Translations under genes and position numbers: made by a program
NCBI GenBank assembly: GCA_019614645.1
Contig: JABWDB010000008.1
Coordinates: forward strand, 7,440,001 to 7,504,000
DNA: 64,000 nt
Direction of reading: 5' to 3'
Source: Stratiolaelaps scimitus
Lineage: Eukaryota; Arthropoda; Arachnida; Mesostigmata; Laelapidae
Notes under the pieces: generated by a model
Database searches by the model: none
Seen by the model: the letters and a program-made list of their open reading frames with translations, nothing else
What the model was told of the DNA's origin: nothing
Shown: in pieces, positions 11,662 through 25,500 of the stretch
How positions within the stretch are numbered: position 1 is the first letter of the stretch
Layout of the letters: every line of letters starts with the position of its first letter

Positions 11662-14432
11662 TTTGCTTAAGTCTACTAGTTTGAACGGGAAAGGAAAATA
11701 TTTGCGACTTTGTTCACGTTGGACAAAGCTCAAGCGTCCACTCGGGCGCACTTAATGCTCGCCTTCTTCGACAACTCTGTGTCTACGTGTGTGCGTGTTT
11801 CCGTATACGCGCGGTTGTTCTTTATCAACATCGTCTGTTTTCAAATTGGATATATCAGCTAACACAAGGAGCAGTATGCGGCCCTAGCTATCCCCGACAT
11901 ATATCCCCACGAGAACAAGTCATCACTCTATTTATAAGACATTGTTCTGATACTGTCATTATTGCCATCGACGCCAATTGTTCATATAGCGTCATTTAGC
12001 GCACTGTCGTTGCGCTATATGCGACGTTCGCCATCTTCCCTCCGATAGAAGGTCCGTTTAGGTGAAACGCTTGAAAAAGAAATCGCCTTCGGCTACCCAT
12101 GCATTCGAGTATGAGGCTTGACGTCATAAGCGCAGATAGAAAGAGGGGGGTTCGTGCTTTATCAGCAAAGACAAACCAGCTCTTGGTGAATCGTTTCGTA
12201 TGATCGGCACGTCTGCATGTACCGGTGCCCAGCGCGTTTGTAGTGGTGGCCCTGCAAACGTACCGTAGCTTCTGACGCGTTCAACTCAATGCACAATTTA
12301 TGCATATGGCTTGGATATGATGTTATTGTACGGTAAAGTATTATGTAAAGTATTATGTCAGTATTATTATTACTAGCGCATGTAATGTGGATAATTAAAG
12401 CTCTTTTGTTGGGCTCTCTGTTTGTCTCAACTAGAAGATGGTGGTAAGAGTGTTCGAGATGACGTTCTGAGCAAGCGACGAAATAGAGAAGGCCTGATTA
12501 AGGTGCTTCTCGTTGAATATATATATATATATTCCCAAACTCCGGTTGCTAAGTATAGAGCTCACTCTTGTTGGAAGCAGCTTCAAGGCAGGCAACCAGA
12601 TAAAATCCATTCGGCCGCCGACTGTCACGAGTCTTTAAAGTTTTCAGCTTGCCGAAGCAGGACATCGCTCCAAACTGGGCACAACTGGGAAAACTTTGTG
12701 CGCCAAAGTGACAGAGAAACTAAACGGTGTTGGAGGCCGATTTTTGGCCGTATGATAGAGAGATGTCGTCCCGGAGAGTAGAAAGGCTCCCTGCGCCGGA
12801 AAGTCGGATAGATCAAATTGAGCTTGACTTGGATGACAGCAGCCTTTATGTTCACATAAAAATCACTAGTGCAATATAGCCTTCGTAAGCGGCCTCCGGT
12901 CAAGGGGTATGCAGGAGAGATCAGTGGTTTGATAGAGAAACAGCTTATTTATGCCTTCCTCCCTAGCTTTGTTTATCCGATCTTCACTGCAAACACTAAT
13001 ATGGTTCTTCACTTGAGGCCTATGAACGATATTTGCCAACGTCCTTCATTATAATCTCTGGGATGGCACCGATCGATGGAGCAACCAACTGCCAGGCTCC
13101 GTTCTAGGATTATCCTGTAACCTGCATGTAAGATTGACACGCAGTGGATATTAATGCCTCTATTTAAAACGAGTTTATTTTTGTTTGTCGCGCGTGCCGC
13201 GCTATTTGTGTGTGTCTATATATGACGGCAGCTGAGCAGCCGCAGCGGCAGTCCGTTTACGCACTGTAAGCCAATTCACTTGAATAGACTATTGTTCAGG
13301 CAACGCGAGTAGTTTCTGATAGAGGGAAAAAGGCACTGCAGAGGTTACATCTTCGAGATTGCGTTTCGAACATTGTTTCGAGTATCTACGAACGTGGTTT
13401 GAGCGACCCGAGCGAAGTATGTGAGCGGAAACCCTAGGGCTCGCCGTGCGATTTTTACACAAGGCGTTGTCACGCCACCCGATTGGCAGCCAATACCTCG
13501 AATTAGTGGATTTCGATTTTCTCTAGTGTGTTCAACCTCTCTGCAGCCGAATTGTAGGCCCCAACGAAGAAAAAGGGACGTTCGAGTCGGCCGGCGAGTT
13601 GCCTGCGTCCGACCAACCAATCCCTGATAAACCGAATCCTAGCGTCTACAGTTTGTAGATGTTTCTCCCTTCGCGGACAACTCCAGTCTAGTCCAACTAT
13701 TGGCGTCCCGCAATTGGCGAACACCATTCGCCTTCGGCAATGCCTCGTCAGGCGTGCGTTCGACTGGAGGAGCATTTCCGCGGTAGCACAAATATTGGAA
13801 TACCCGTATACCGTGCAGGGTTAATCTTACTTCTATTCTGTCCTTCCTTCCAAACGCTATTGGCGGTCTCAACTAGAATTGTATTGCTAACACACACTGG
13901 GACATCCGCTATCCCTCTCTCTCGAAAGCGAACACCATGGTGTAGCCTGCCTGCGGCGGGGCTTAAGTGCAGTCACTTATCAGATACACGCAGTTTATAT
14001 ATATATATAACATTCTGAATATCACAATATACAGGGCGATTCAACCATGTAGGCGAATGAGCAAAAGGAAAAATTACAGGGGAGGCTATCTTCAAAACCG
14101 TCAAACATTGATTAGTCGCCTACAGGGTTGCGTGTTTTTCCAGTCACCCTGTAAACGTACATATTATTCGTAAAATATTTGGAGCGGAATGTTCGAACTT
14201 CAATTGGGCTCCCAAAATTAGTCTAGCCAAGTATTTCACTAGCTTTCAAGCCGTGAGTTCTTTATGGTAGTCGCTGCTGCATTTGCTTTTGACCAGTAAC
14301 ATCTGACATTGATCAGTGAGGATTAATTAGGTACATTCATATTATTTTATTTTCGACGGAATTAGGTAGACATTGTTTAAAATATCTCAATGCACTGACT
14401 CAAAAATAATGTACATATATATATATATATAA

Positions 14433-14472
14433 ATTCAACCAGCATATATATATATATATATGCTGGTTGAAT
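14433..14472. repeat. Perfect 40-bp palindrome with AT-repeat centre
   Basis: The arms ATTCAACCAGC and GCTGGTTGAAT flank an alternating AT core, so the 40 bp equal their own reverse complement with no spacer. A second AT run lies just upstream at about 14414..14431. Confidence 0.95.
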
Positions 14473-17400
14473 GCGCTCTGAGCAAGTGCTACCGGTGTGG
14501 CCTTTCCTCTACGCTCCCAAAGTTATAAAAACATGTCACTGTTGTGAATGATTATGAATCGCACAAGATATAGTCCAAACGTCCGTACAAAAACCTACTA
14601 TTCCGAGTACGTCATTTGGTAAACACAATCTGACCACTGGCACAATCCACAATCCACCGCTAGCACTGATACAGGTATACAATCGATTCTGACCTTTACT
14701 CGACATGGGACCAAGTGAGATATTCAAAGTAACCCTTCTAACTATAACTCCGTCAGAAAGTTCAAATCCAAACCCGCATTAGCAACAAGCTTGTGAACTA
14801 TACAATACTTTCTACAATAGTTCAATACGTAAACAAGAAATAACATTTTATAGTCAAATATATCTGTTGATGACATTTGTTTAATTGACGTCAACAGCCT
14901 CGCTTATATGTGTGCACTGAGACTTTATCCAACTTGGTATTAAAATATCTCCCTTGCTTCCTGTTCCTGAAAAAAAAAATCAGAACAGTCAAATCAAAGT
15001 TTGCGATCAGTAGAGCCGAGAACGGGCCGGGACCAACAAAAAACTCGCCTTACCGGGAGCAAAAAAAGCTCTGCCCGCAGCTGCCAGAGAGAAGTCGCCT
15101 TGAACACGCAAAGCCCAGGTTGATCACGTATGTGTATATGGCTCGCTAGAGAGGTCGTTACACACACTAAACGCGAGTTCATCGTCGGCTCCCTTGCAAA
15201 TAGGCCGACCTCATGGATCGACCGAGGTGGAATTGTGCTACGCTGCAAGTGCGTAGTCCACAAGTGGGAGCAGGCGTTTCTGCCAGCTGTGCTCTCCCGT
15301 TAGCTTGAATAGTGTACACGTACGTAGGCGTGAATAGTGTACGCTAAGGAGATCTCCGAGGATATGTGGCTGTGGATGCGGAAGATGAGCGAGATGTGAG
15401 CGTTCCACGATGCTGGGACAGCCACCTCCATCACCACTGGGAACGCCGTCGAGCATGCTGCCCTTCACGTTTATTAGATTACAGCCGTTGCAAAGCCAAA
15501 AAAAAACGAAAAATAGTAATAGCAGAAAATGCATTTAAAATGGTGTTACGGTTTGTTTCTTAAAATGTTGACGCATGGATGTGATTTATTACTGGATTAA
15601 CGATATATATATATATATATATAACTGTCGAGAAAGTAACCAACTTTTACCTGTGTGGCAAAAGTAATCTCGTGCTTCAACGTGCTATGTATATGCATGC
15701 ATGTGTGTGTGTGTATGATAGGCTCAAATAGCAGGTTTCCCCCGCCGCTTAAACACCCAACTAGTATCTGGCAGACAACCCGAATAATGGCGAAGTCGAT
15801 GTTCCTCGCCCTTCATAGCCGTCTCTCTCGTCTGCCAGGAAAATTGCCTCCTTGCCTGCTCGTCTGGTCGCCGTGGTCGACCTGGTAGCAACAGTGCCAA
15901 CAGCGGTAGGCTGTGAATACGAAACAGAAATACAGCCAGACGAAATACGCCCAGAGAGAAATAGAGGGGGGTGAGACGGCGATCCACATCATAATGTGGC
16001 TTGCATAGTCGAAATTCTGTATATGCTTGTGTAAGCGCGTGCGAGTTCATTATGTAAGATCTCGTTAAGGTAAGTCTCTTTCTGTAAGCGAGCAGCGCTC
16101 GTGGCTCGGAGTAGATAGCCAACCAGCTGCTCGAGGTTGGGCCGCCAGACAGGCCAAGGAGTTCGGGTCCAGCCTATTCTACTTGTGCAGCAGGGAACGG
16201 CCATAGAAAGTTCCTTTGTGGAATTGTTCGTGGTCATCGTGTGGTTGGTCGGCCTACCCAAAATCTTGTTTAAATGTTTATGTGAGTTTCCTTCTTGTAT
16301 GTGAACATGGAGATGATCGTAACGTAAGGCGCGTACTGTAGGGGGACGGCTGGTGCGAGCCTTTCGCCATCGCCTTCAACAATGGCACCTCTGTGGCACA
16401 CTATTCTCCATGTGACCTTCGGAAGTTTTTCTTGCCATTTGGGCGATGGTATATTGTGTAGTAACTGTGGTAACACTGGCCCACAACTTGTGCTGATAAG
16501 AGTTGACGGTCGAGGTAGAGGGTGCTTTTGGAAAATGACTCAGTATTTAATTTGTTCAACTTGCGATCAAGGCATATTGAATGAGTTTAACTAGACGTAG
16601 GTGAGCGGAAAGCCTGTGAGGGATAGAAAGGGACCGAAAAGGGCTCGTCGGAGAGAACGAGAGAGATTCGAAGAGACAGCACACAGCAATCAAAAATATA
16701 TGATCACACATGATTCTTTTGGCATGGGCGAATCGAGGCACAAGGATCAGGCTAGCTTTTATTCTGATATTCCTGAAACCGTTCACCGCAAGTATTACTA
16801 CTCTGAAAGCTTCGGTTCCTGTTAGGCTAGCGGTGCATTTGGCATACAATTTCAATATAGAGTCTTCGGCATTTTACGTTCTCAATCTGTACACCCTGTT
16901 GAAACCAGTAGCGATACCCTTGCCACAGTTTATGTGTGTAAGGTGTAAACACAATCGCGTTGGGCATAAGATGATCGTATAATATAAGCTATAATATAAT
17001 ATAACCAGCGGTTTCGTCGCCACCAGTGGTTCCAGAATACGAGCTGACTCAAAACGGAAAACGATTGAAAAGGGTACTCTTCCACCCCCGGAAGATCCAT
17101 TTGATCCCCTTGACGGAGAATCCCTTTCGCAATAAAATATTGCAATTAGCGTTTATCTCGTCTGCATCGAATTATTGGCGATGCCGGCCGTGCAACCATT
17201 AAAATGGTGAATTCCCTTAGGCAGACAAATGCACACAAAAGGAAATTCCTCTTCCCGCCAGAACGGGCGTGCCGGCCATTTCGCTGCAGGGCGGGGCTGG
17301 CGCAAATGAAAATTCACAGCGAATCCTTCCGAAATAGTATGGCTCGCTTCGCGTCAGGCTATTCAAGCACAACCAAAAACAAACGGACAGAGATTAAAAC

Positions 17401-18000
17401 CTTTCAGAAACAGTGTTTCTAGCGAATCTGCTAGAAACAATCGTCGCAGACCGATACATACCCTGTGTGTGATGTCCATTTTGGTATAGATACTGTACGT
17501 TTTATGTGATGTTATAGGAGTATAATAATGAGTGACTAGAACGAGGAGATGCGAGATCGTATGTATTTTGAGGGCGATATTGTAGCTGCTGCATGCTCTT
17601 CTTCTAACCTTGTCTTGCTGGGCGCACTCTTTGCCAGTTCGTATACTAATGAATAGCAGAGACGTTTATGAGCAAGCATATAATTGAAGCCCTCGTCACG
17701 ATTGGGAGGATCCCAAATGAGCTATTCATACCCCAGTGGAAGGCACATGTAAAGATGATTTGTGCTCAACTATCGTATTGACCGCTGCAAGCTCTGGATA
17801 CGATTTTGAGAATCGCCTACGTCAAATAAGCAAAACGCAGACGTTTACCTGATCGAGATAGCAGAATCGTGGAAGTACCCAAAAGTTCATAAAAGCACGC
17901 CATTACGAGGAAGTCATCGAACGGTTATTTAAACGACTAAGGACGTCATTCGAAACAAGGTCCTCATCTAACTGCAATATTGTTGTATAGACAGAAAGTA

Positions 18001-18046
18001 CATTGTAGCCTATCAACACATTACAGCCTATCAACACATTGTAGCC
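18001..18046 (+). repeat. 18-bp tandem repeat, about 2.6 copies
   Basis: Two units of cattgtagcctatcaaca (the second with two substitutions, cattacag...) are followed by a partial third (cattgtagcc). Confidence 0.9.
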
Positions 18047-18533
18047 GACAATCGCCGGCTAGTTTCCCGCCATTTAATAATTGGCACAGAATCTCCCTAC
18101 TGTGCTCGAATGCAGAGTACGCCGAGCTTCCAATAGGAACATGTTGAGATCAACATCCGAATTACGAGGTGACGCCGAATTCGACTGGTGGAGTCGTTTT
18201 ACTTTTCCTCAGATCGAAGAAACGTGCGCTCCCGTTTTCCAGTCGTCTTCGAATTCATCCAAGCGTCCATGGAAACACGACAGGTGCCACAAACAGGTGT
18301 GGTCACGTCAGCGATATTGACGAGAGGTCAGAGTGGTGGAGTTGGGCGTTTCCGTCCGTTCAGTCGTTGTACGGCGAATATTCGTACTTCTGAATTCGAC
18401 GCGTATAATTGACGGTGCGTACATAGGGATCAGATCAATAATGGAAAAATCTAACTGGCGTTCTTTTTCGAAGGTGACAACATTTCAATAATATTTATTT
18501 TTTATTTTATATTTATTTTTTGCTTACTCTAGT

Positions 18534-18559
18534 TATATATATATATATATATATATATA
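18534..18559. repeat. (TA)13 microsatellite
   Basis: A 26-bp TA run preceded by a T/A-rich low-complexity tract (about 18490..18520). Confidence 0.95.
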
Positions 18560-19215
18560 GATGTGTTTGGTGTTTACCTTGTTGTAGAGGTAGCTTGTTT
18601 TGTTCTCTTTGCTATGAGTCATATCGTCATCAGTACTCTTTTAGATTGGGTTTCAGGAAACAAGCAATCAATTCCATCAACCCGTAACCCCGCTCGGTCA
18701 CCCTTTCTTGGTGATATTTATGCACAAGCGTATCCTCAAATACTTTTATTCCTACAGTCCCACAAGACAGTAATTAATTCGTTCTCATCTATCTCGTACA
18801 GCTGTGAACGAATTTGTAGTCACATAGGCCGCTGACATGGTCAGCAGTCTGAGCAGGCAAAATACGTCACTGGGCTATATCCGTGTGTTTACCGCATAAC
18901 CAACAGACCCCGACCACCAATATGACCGAAGTAACAGACAAACAAATAAACGAACAAACAGCAAGGGTGTCACCTGGTTCCCGCTCGCTGCCGACCATGC
19001 GACAAACAGCACACTAACAACCCCGTCCAATACGAGTCACCCTCACGTCCCGCCACCGTTGCTGCCCCAATTGCCTCTGCTATTTGGGCCACAGGCTCTA
19101 TACCGTTCCTTCTCACCTCACTGCTATGGATTCCCCGTACTCCAGCTGAAACGATCGCAGCCGCTGCAATCAATCGTCATCGATGCATCTATCCACCCCG
19201 TTGCGTTGGATCCCC

Positions 19216-19241
19216 TTCTCTCTCTCTCTCTCTCTCTCTCT
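19216..19241. repeat. (CT)n microsatellite
   Basis: A 26-bp CT run. Similar runs occur at about 702..729, 10317..10338 and 33178..33198 (as GA). GAGA-type tracts are common near arthropod promoters, but no promoter is shown here. Confidence 0.95.
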
Positions 19242-19579
19242 GAGTCACTCTCTACGAGAAGGGGCATCATCCCGAGAGTTTCCGCATCAGCAGGAAATCG
19301 GGAATAGACTTTCTGCTATCCTCTCCCGATCAAGCAAGTTGGATCAGCAGGTAAACGTTCGTTGGTCGGTTTGGACGGCGGGTCGACCTATCCGATGGAG
19401 AGACAAATTTATATGACACATACCAGCGAAGGGCCACCGCTCGCCAAAATCATCGCCGGATGCCGCAGCGATCCGCAATCAAGCAGAGCCTACGGAACGA
19501 TCGGATGGGCTGTTTAAGCGACGTGAAAGTTGTTACAACGCCGAAGAAGAGACTCTATAGTGATGATGTCGGCGAGCGA

Positions 19580-22500
19580 TAGCCGCCTGTGAGGGAACGG
19601 TCGCGAACTGACTCAGTGTCTCTCTCACAGAGACTCATTCTCTCGATAGCTCCCAGGACCCGGACGATCTAGACAATGCGAGCCCGGTCAGCGGCGACGG
19701 CGGCGGCGGCGGCGCCCGCCTATTTCTTCTTCCGTTATCGCGTCAGCGCGTACGCAGCAACACGTCGTTAGCAGGGACAGCGCCGCGGCTCTCGCTGGCT
19801 CTCCGTATGATTGGCTGGCATTCGGTGCTTCTTGCTGAGCCGCCTGCTGCGGCAAGGTGCTATTGTCGTGGGCTAGACTACTGTGTGCTAGTCGCTGCTA
19901 ACAGCCGGGCACATCGCCCCCGGTGCAGTCGATGGACATCGCTGCCACCGGACACATACCCACACATAGACGCAGATAGGCTCTCTGACAGCCTCACGGT
20001 CCATATGGCCACCAGAGCAAATAGCCCATTCGAGCGTGTGTACGAGTTTATTTATTTACTTTATTTTCCTATGGTTGGTCGTCGTAGATGGTGTCTTGAT
20101 GAGTCGTAAAAACTCGTCGCGGCTGCGGTACTAACTCAAGGAGACGCTGCATCAGCGGCGGCGACAGCAGCAACTGCAGAAGCTAAAACAGCAGCGAAAT
20201 GACCGAAGAAGCGCGGCCCTCGCCGACTGCACATGCCGCCAACGTGCCGCGGCTGTCGTAACCGCAAAAGCAGCACGTTCCGCATTCTATTATATCTCGT
20301 TGTTCGTTAGTGGGGTCGCGATGTTCGTACGCTATCTTTATCTGCTCGAACGATAGACGCACAGAACGCCTGGACAGCCATCATCATGATGGGGTGGAGA
20401 CGTCGATGTTGGGACATGGCTATAGCACATAGAGGCGGTGACAAGAACGAACGAGGACTGCGGGAAGCCCACAATCGATGGTGGCTGGCAAAGAAATCGA
20501 CCGAGACGAACCGGCCGAACGCCTGCACAGGCGAACGGATCGGCCGGTCGCTACTGCTGCTGACCATAAAGTCGTCAGCGAAAGAGATAACTAGCCATAA
20601 TAGTAAGTAGGCTAGGTAAAGTGAGAGTGTGATAAGGAGTGTTGTTTTATTTTTTGTTGAGAGAGTATAGGATGCGCCGTGTCCGCGTCAGTGTGCATGT
20701 ATCTCTGAACGTGCCAGAGCCTGTCGGTGCACTAGGGAGAAACAGGAGAGAAAAATAAGGGAGAATAATGTTCAGTGATACGTTGAGTTGAGGGAGGTCG
20801 GCGGATATGGACTGCTTTTTTGAGGAGTGCAAGCAGAACGCTGATAGGGCAACCTTTTTCAGCAATGCGACACAGTTCGGGCAATCTAACCGAGGCAGGG
20901 GGTGGCGGATTCTGACGGGTCGATGTATTCGACGGAGCCGCCTCATCGACGACCTCGACGCGACTCAGCTGACGATCCCATCTTGGATTGGAGCCAACCA
21001 GCCCAAGATGAACGTTTTCTCGTAGGTAAAACGAATCGTGGACGGATGGGAGGGGGGGGCGACTGCCTCTGCAGGTGAAAGGTATCAGAGAGGCATTTCC
21101 AAGGCCCTCTGGCCGGCTGCAATTGGATGAAGTCGAAGGTGATGCTGGCGATTCTGGTGAATCAGATCTGCGGCACGATGCAGCCGATCGGACGATACGA
21201 TGAGATGTTGTAAATGGAAGAGAGAGAGAGAGAGAGAAAGAGAGAAAAGCCACATCCACAATAGAGAAGTCGTAGATGAATTGATTAAAGCGATTGGGGA
21301 CAGTTCTTGCCGTTGCTATCGCTGCTGCTGCTGTTGTTGTTGTTGCTGCTGTTTATTTGAAGAATGATTCAGCTGCCGCATCGAACGACATTGAAAGGCC
21401 GACTCACCCTACTTTCACTGGTAATCGACATCTACAACGAAGATGTCATTCGAATTTCTCAACCGAGAGGCAAATGAAACGAAAGCATATTACGCGCCAT
21501 AAATGAGAACGAAGTAGTTGATGAAGTAGTTTAATGACAAGCGTCCACTTGAATGAAGGAGAGTTCGATGGTAGTATAGAGAATGAAAATGTGCTTTCGT
21601 CAGAAAGATACGAGGGCAAGATTTACCAGCGTAGATTTCGCAATACGTTACCATTTTTTTTAATCTCTCGATCGTTGTCGGACCCAAGCGGTGGTAAATA
21701 AAAATAAGCGAAGATGGCAGCGAGAGGTCCTTATATAATAGTAATACCTCAAGGTTAAGCGCTGAGGGTCTGCTCAAGAAAATAATTCGCGCGTCACAGG
21801 ACCTGAATGAGGGAAGAAATATATTGTTCTCAACAGTTAATACAACGTGTGATTACTGTATTTGCCAACATTTCCCCGTACACGCAAACCAAATAATATC
21901 AAAAATCCGCTTCAGTGTCACCCTCTATGGTAAAACGTCACAGAATCCCGTCCCAAGCCAATCGTCAATCTCCCGACGACCACTGTCGTGGATCCATCAA
22001 GCGACTCACCCTCTACCACCGTCGTCCCATCCACCCAAGGAGGACGAGGGGAGTAGAGCTCATTTCATTCGAGAAGTTCTGCAAAGGTGCACAGGAGCAG
22101 AGCAATAGCAATGAATGGGTAAACTCGCATCACCTCTGGCCAGCCATCATGGAGTAGTCATTGTTTTTCCCGAGTCGAAAATGCTCGCCGCTCCGAAGCT
22201 TGGCAGCGAGCAAGTAGAGTAAGATACAATAGAATACAATAGCCAAATGGGAAAAGAAAAGGAAAACAGTCCTTTCAATAAGAATCGGGAGGAGAGTGCG
22301 AGCGAGAGAGAGAGAGACCTGCGGCGCGTCGGGGCTTCTAACGAACGGGCAATCGGAGAAACGCCCCCCCTCGACCGGGCTCTCTACACGTCTACCGAAG
22401 CCGCACAAGCGGTGGCCCGCGCCGTCTGGCCAACCAATCGCTCTGAGTAGTGTGGCCAGCCGAAGTTTGCCACCAATAGAGCAGAGCCCGCTGAGAGCGC

Positions 22501-25500
22501 TTGCGAAGGCCTGGCCAAACCGAAACAAAAGGCAGCACGGCGGCCGGTGTTCGAGCGCGGGGGTGTCTCGAGCCGAAGGCAAATATTGGTCACTTTTTCA
22601 CTGCAAAAAGCCAAAACTCGGCGTGGTGAATACTCGGGCGAGCGAGCGAGCGGCCGCAGAGAAGGCGGACGTAGCGCGCATCTAAAGGAATGACGGCAGA
22701 GGAAGTTAGCCAACATAGCATACGCGTACAATTGAACATTGTATAATAATCTGCCCCGTTTTGATGTTTGCTTCTTCCTTTTTGTGGTGGCGTGCGCCGA
22801 TGAAGTGGAGCAGAGTTATTGACTCAGGAAGATTACGCAGAACACAACTATGGACATTTCGAACGAAGATTGTGAAAGCGAAGAATCGACCCTGTCGAAT
22901 TCTACACGGCTATGTGTGGAGCAGACGTTGGAGTTAAGTGCGAGTGAACACGGTGCTAGAGCAGGGATAAAAGGAGCAAAATTCGATTGTATTGTCTACG
23001 CCATTGCCCGCACCAAAGCTCATATCAGTTTCGGATGGAGCCTATTATCCAGGATGCGGATTCTGCGTTGGCTATGCGTCGATTTCATGTTGAACTCGTT
23101 CGTCGCAGCTTAATTTGTCCTACTTTCATGCACGTTATATAAATGATAGTTTTTGTTGCTTTTTATTCCTCGATGAAATTGGTTCTCAAACAAACAAAAA
23201 TTGTTGGGAACTCTCGATCAGTAGCCTCTTCTCATTGAGCTTTCGTCCCTTCTTTCACCGTCTTGCTGTTGACTGCTGGGGACAGTCAACCTAGAACCAC
23301 AACTCGTACGCTAGCTACATCCATGCCCCTGTCAATACGAAGTACCCGAGGCTGGGCAACGAATAGCATGGTGCCTTCATCATTGCCGTGAGTGGCATTT
23401 TCTACCATCGGATGATCTTGCAGAAAGCTATGTCTCAATAAGTGGAAGGAGGGGCCGGGAATCCCGATATAGGGAACATTTCGTAATGCTACAGGGAGGA
23501 AACCCTCGTAAAATCGAGACACCTAACCTTATTCTATCTATCCATTTGTCTCGAATACAGAATTGCATCGGCTTTACGCTCGATGCACCACCCACACTTG
23601 AACGTAATGGTCTTATGCGAAAGAGGCCACGTCAGTGGGATCCTGCCGTACTCGTCAAATTTGCTTACCGCTCGGCAGACAGACTTTACTATTCCGATTA
23701 AGAAGACTATATCATGCTGAACAACGAGACTGAGTCAAGAGCAGCTGTCCATAAATGTTCAAGACGGTGTCCTAAACAAAGGGTGAGACCTTATGTATAA
23801 TATAGTAAGCATAACAACATGATTATGAAGATTGGTTGTTGGAAACCGGCCAACAATTGAATTAGCTACCATTATCAGCATATATATGATGACTGAATTC
23901 TGTAGAGATGCTAGTGTCATTCGCTAGTTGAATGTATAATATTCCGTTTGGCGATGTACAACGTCGCCCACGTCGTGAACGTTTGCATATTGTGAAACGA
24001 ATAACGGCCATAATTAAATCAGCAGATTAAACTTTATACATCTATACTACTTTACATACGTTACTAAACAGGGAACATCTCGAATGTTGTTCCGGGAATC
24101 CTTGCATAGCGGTTTTAGGCTCAGTTGGAAATTGAACCGTTCGCCGTCCCATCGTTGCTTGAGATTACTCTGCCATGACTGAGTGATGTTGTCCGTGTCG
24201 CTTGTTTGAGTACAAAATTGACACGGCATGCATTGATGTGTCCTTATCAGGTTCTAGCTTCAGGAACAGGCCGCCTCAAGCTATGCTCGTGCAGCATTTG
24301 CGAGCAGTTCTCACATGGGGACTTACTAGAAGTCCAATACACATCCGCAAACAACTCTCTCTCTCTGTGTGTGTGCTAAACCAGTAGTTCGGAGCATTTA
24401 AATTGTATACACTAAATCGAATATATAGGGCATAGCACCGGTCGATAACGTATGATTCATTATAGTATAGTACTTCCATTGCTGGCATACTGAAGTAATC
24501 CTTTCAGGCTGTCCGGAAGGAACAACTGCGGCATAAGCTGATATTCTCTGGATCCCGCCAATAGCTATAACGGTGTGGACTGTGCGTGAAGATATCCACT
24601 CCTTATCAACTGATCACCTCAGTGATCCCACTCGCTTACGTTGCAGGGAAGTCCTCGATTGAAGGATTCCAGGACTCAGTGGCCGATTGCGATGGCTTTG
24701 ACGTGATCCATCTATTATCCGTTACAGTGGCGGAATCCTCGGGCGTCGTTTGCGTCCAGGTTCCGGGCGGTAGAGCGAGAGAATCCTCAATATATATTCA
24801 CAAATCGTATATCCCCAGGATCGGGTTGATTTTGAATAGAAAATCGGTTCTCGCTGACGATATTAATATTAGACATATATGCACTTCGGGACCAAAGACG
24901 GATTAAAGCGTTTTTATATGCGGGAATTCGCGTTAGTCATTCACGTGCACCTGTGCGAAACCCATTGTGGCGGAGCTAAGCAGAAAATTTTTGAATAAAT
25001 TGAGAAATATTCCGGCAACTCTTGCATATGAGTGCACACCTGTCAAGCAACTACAACTGTACGGCCTATCGTACCCCTATTCACTGGATATGGATTTCAA
25101 ATCAAAACCTATTAATACGCTGAGTTTTTGGGTACATTTCTTGCAAGTCCCCTAACATCTTACATACTGCCTTATCGCTCGTTCACACGAATGTTAGCAA
25201 TCAGCTGACATAATTGAGCTAACCAAATCACTTAGGCAATTGTGTGCGAAAGAAGTACGCATTTCCTCACAACAAACTCAAGCTGTACATTCGCCGAAAA
25301 TCATAGTGGGATGGGTACAAAAGCACCCCAAACTTTTTAATTTTGTTTATGATAATATTGGCGTGAAAGTACTGAATCATCAATCTCTAGTGTTTTTTGG
25401 CGCAGTGGTATAGCGCTTCTCTCGCCGCATCTGAACCGCATAGAGGAGGCGCACAGACTAGATATATCTTCTCGGCTACAAAGCCGTCCAATGTTCTTTT

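Larger units (their letters stand above)
9637..19579. other. Repeat-bearing intergenic DNA, no gene recognised
   Basis: Contains the (TA)35 run, the 40-bp palindrome, AT runs at 14414..14431 and 15603..15623, a 12-bp duplication at 12334..12357 (taaagtattatg twice) and the 18-bp tandem repeat. Between 13345 and 13870 both strands are open in several frames because stops are scarce in that GC-rich patch; no protein family is recognisable. Confidence 0.6.

Noticed and set aside
16382..16594. Frame with two CxxC pairs (CSNCGN and CSTCDQ), considered as a zinc ribbon
   Set aside because: No other zinc-ribbon features, no splice or transcript support; two pairs are expected by chance.
24586..25155. 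Two adjacent + frames (106 and 62 codons), considered as a retroelement relic
   Set aside because: No protease, RT, integrase or gag motif could be recognised and the frames differ; left unassigned.
25396..25460. A-box-like GGCGCAGTGGTATAGCGC resembling a tRNA D arm; a similar GCGCAGTGGTAT at about 26411
   Set aside because: No B box, T arm or acceptor stem follows at either site; possibly short SINE relics, but not supportable.
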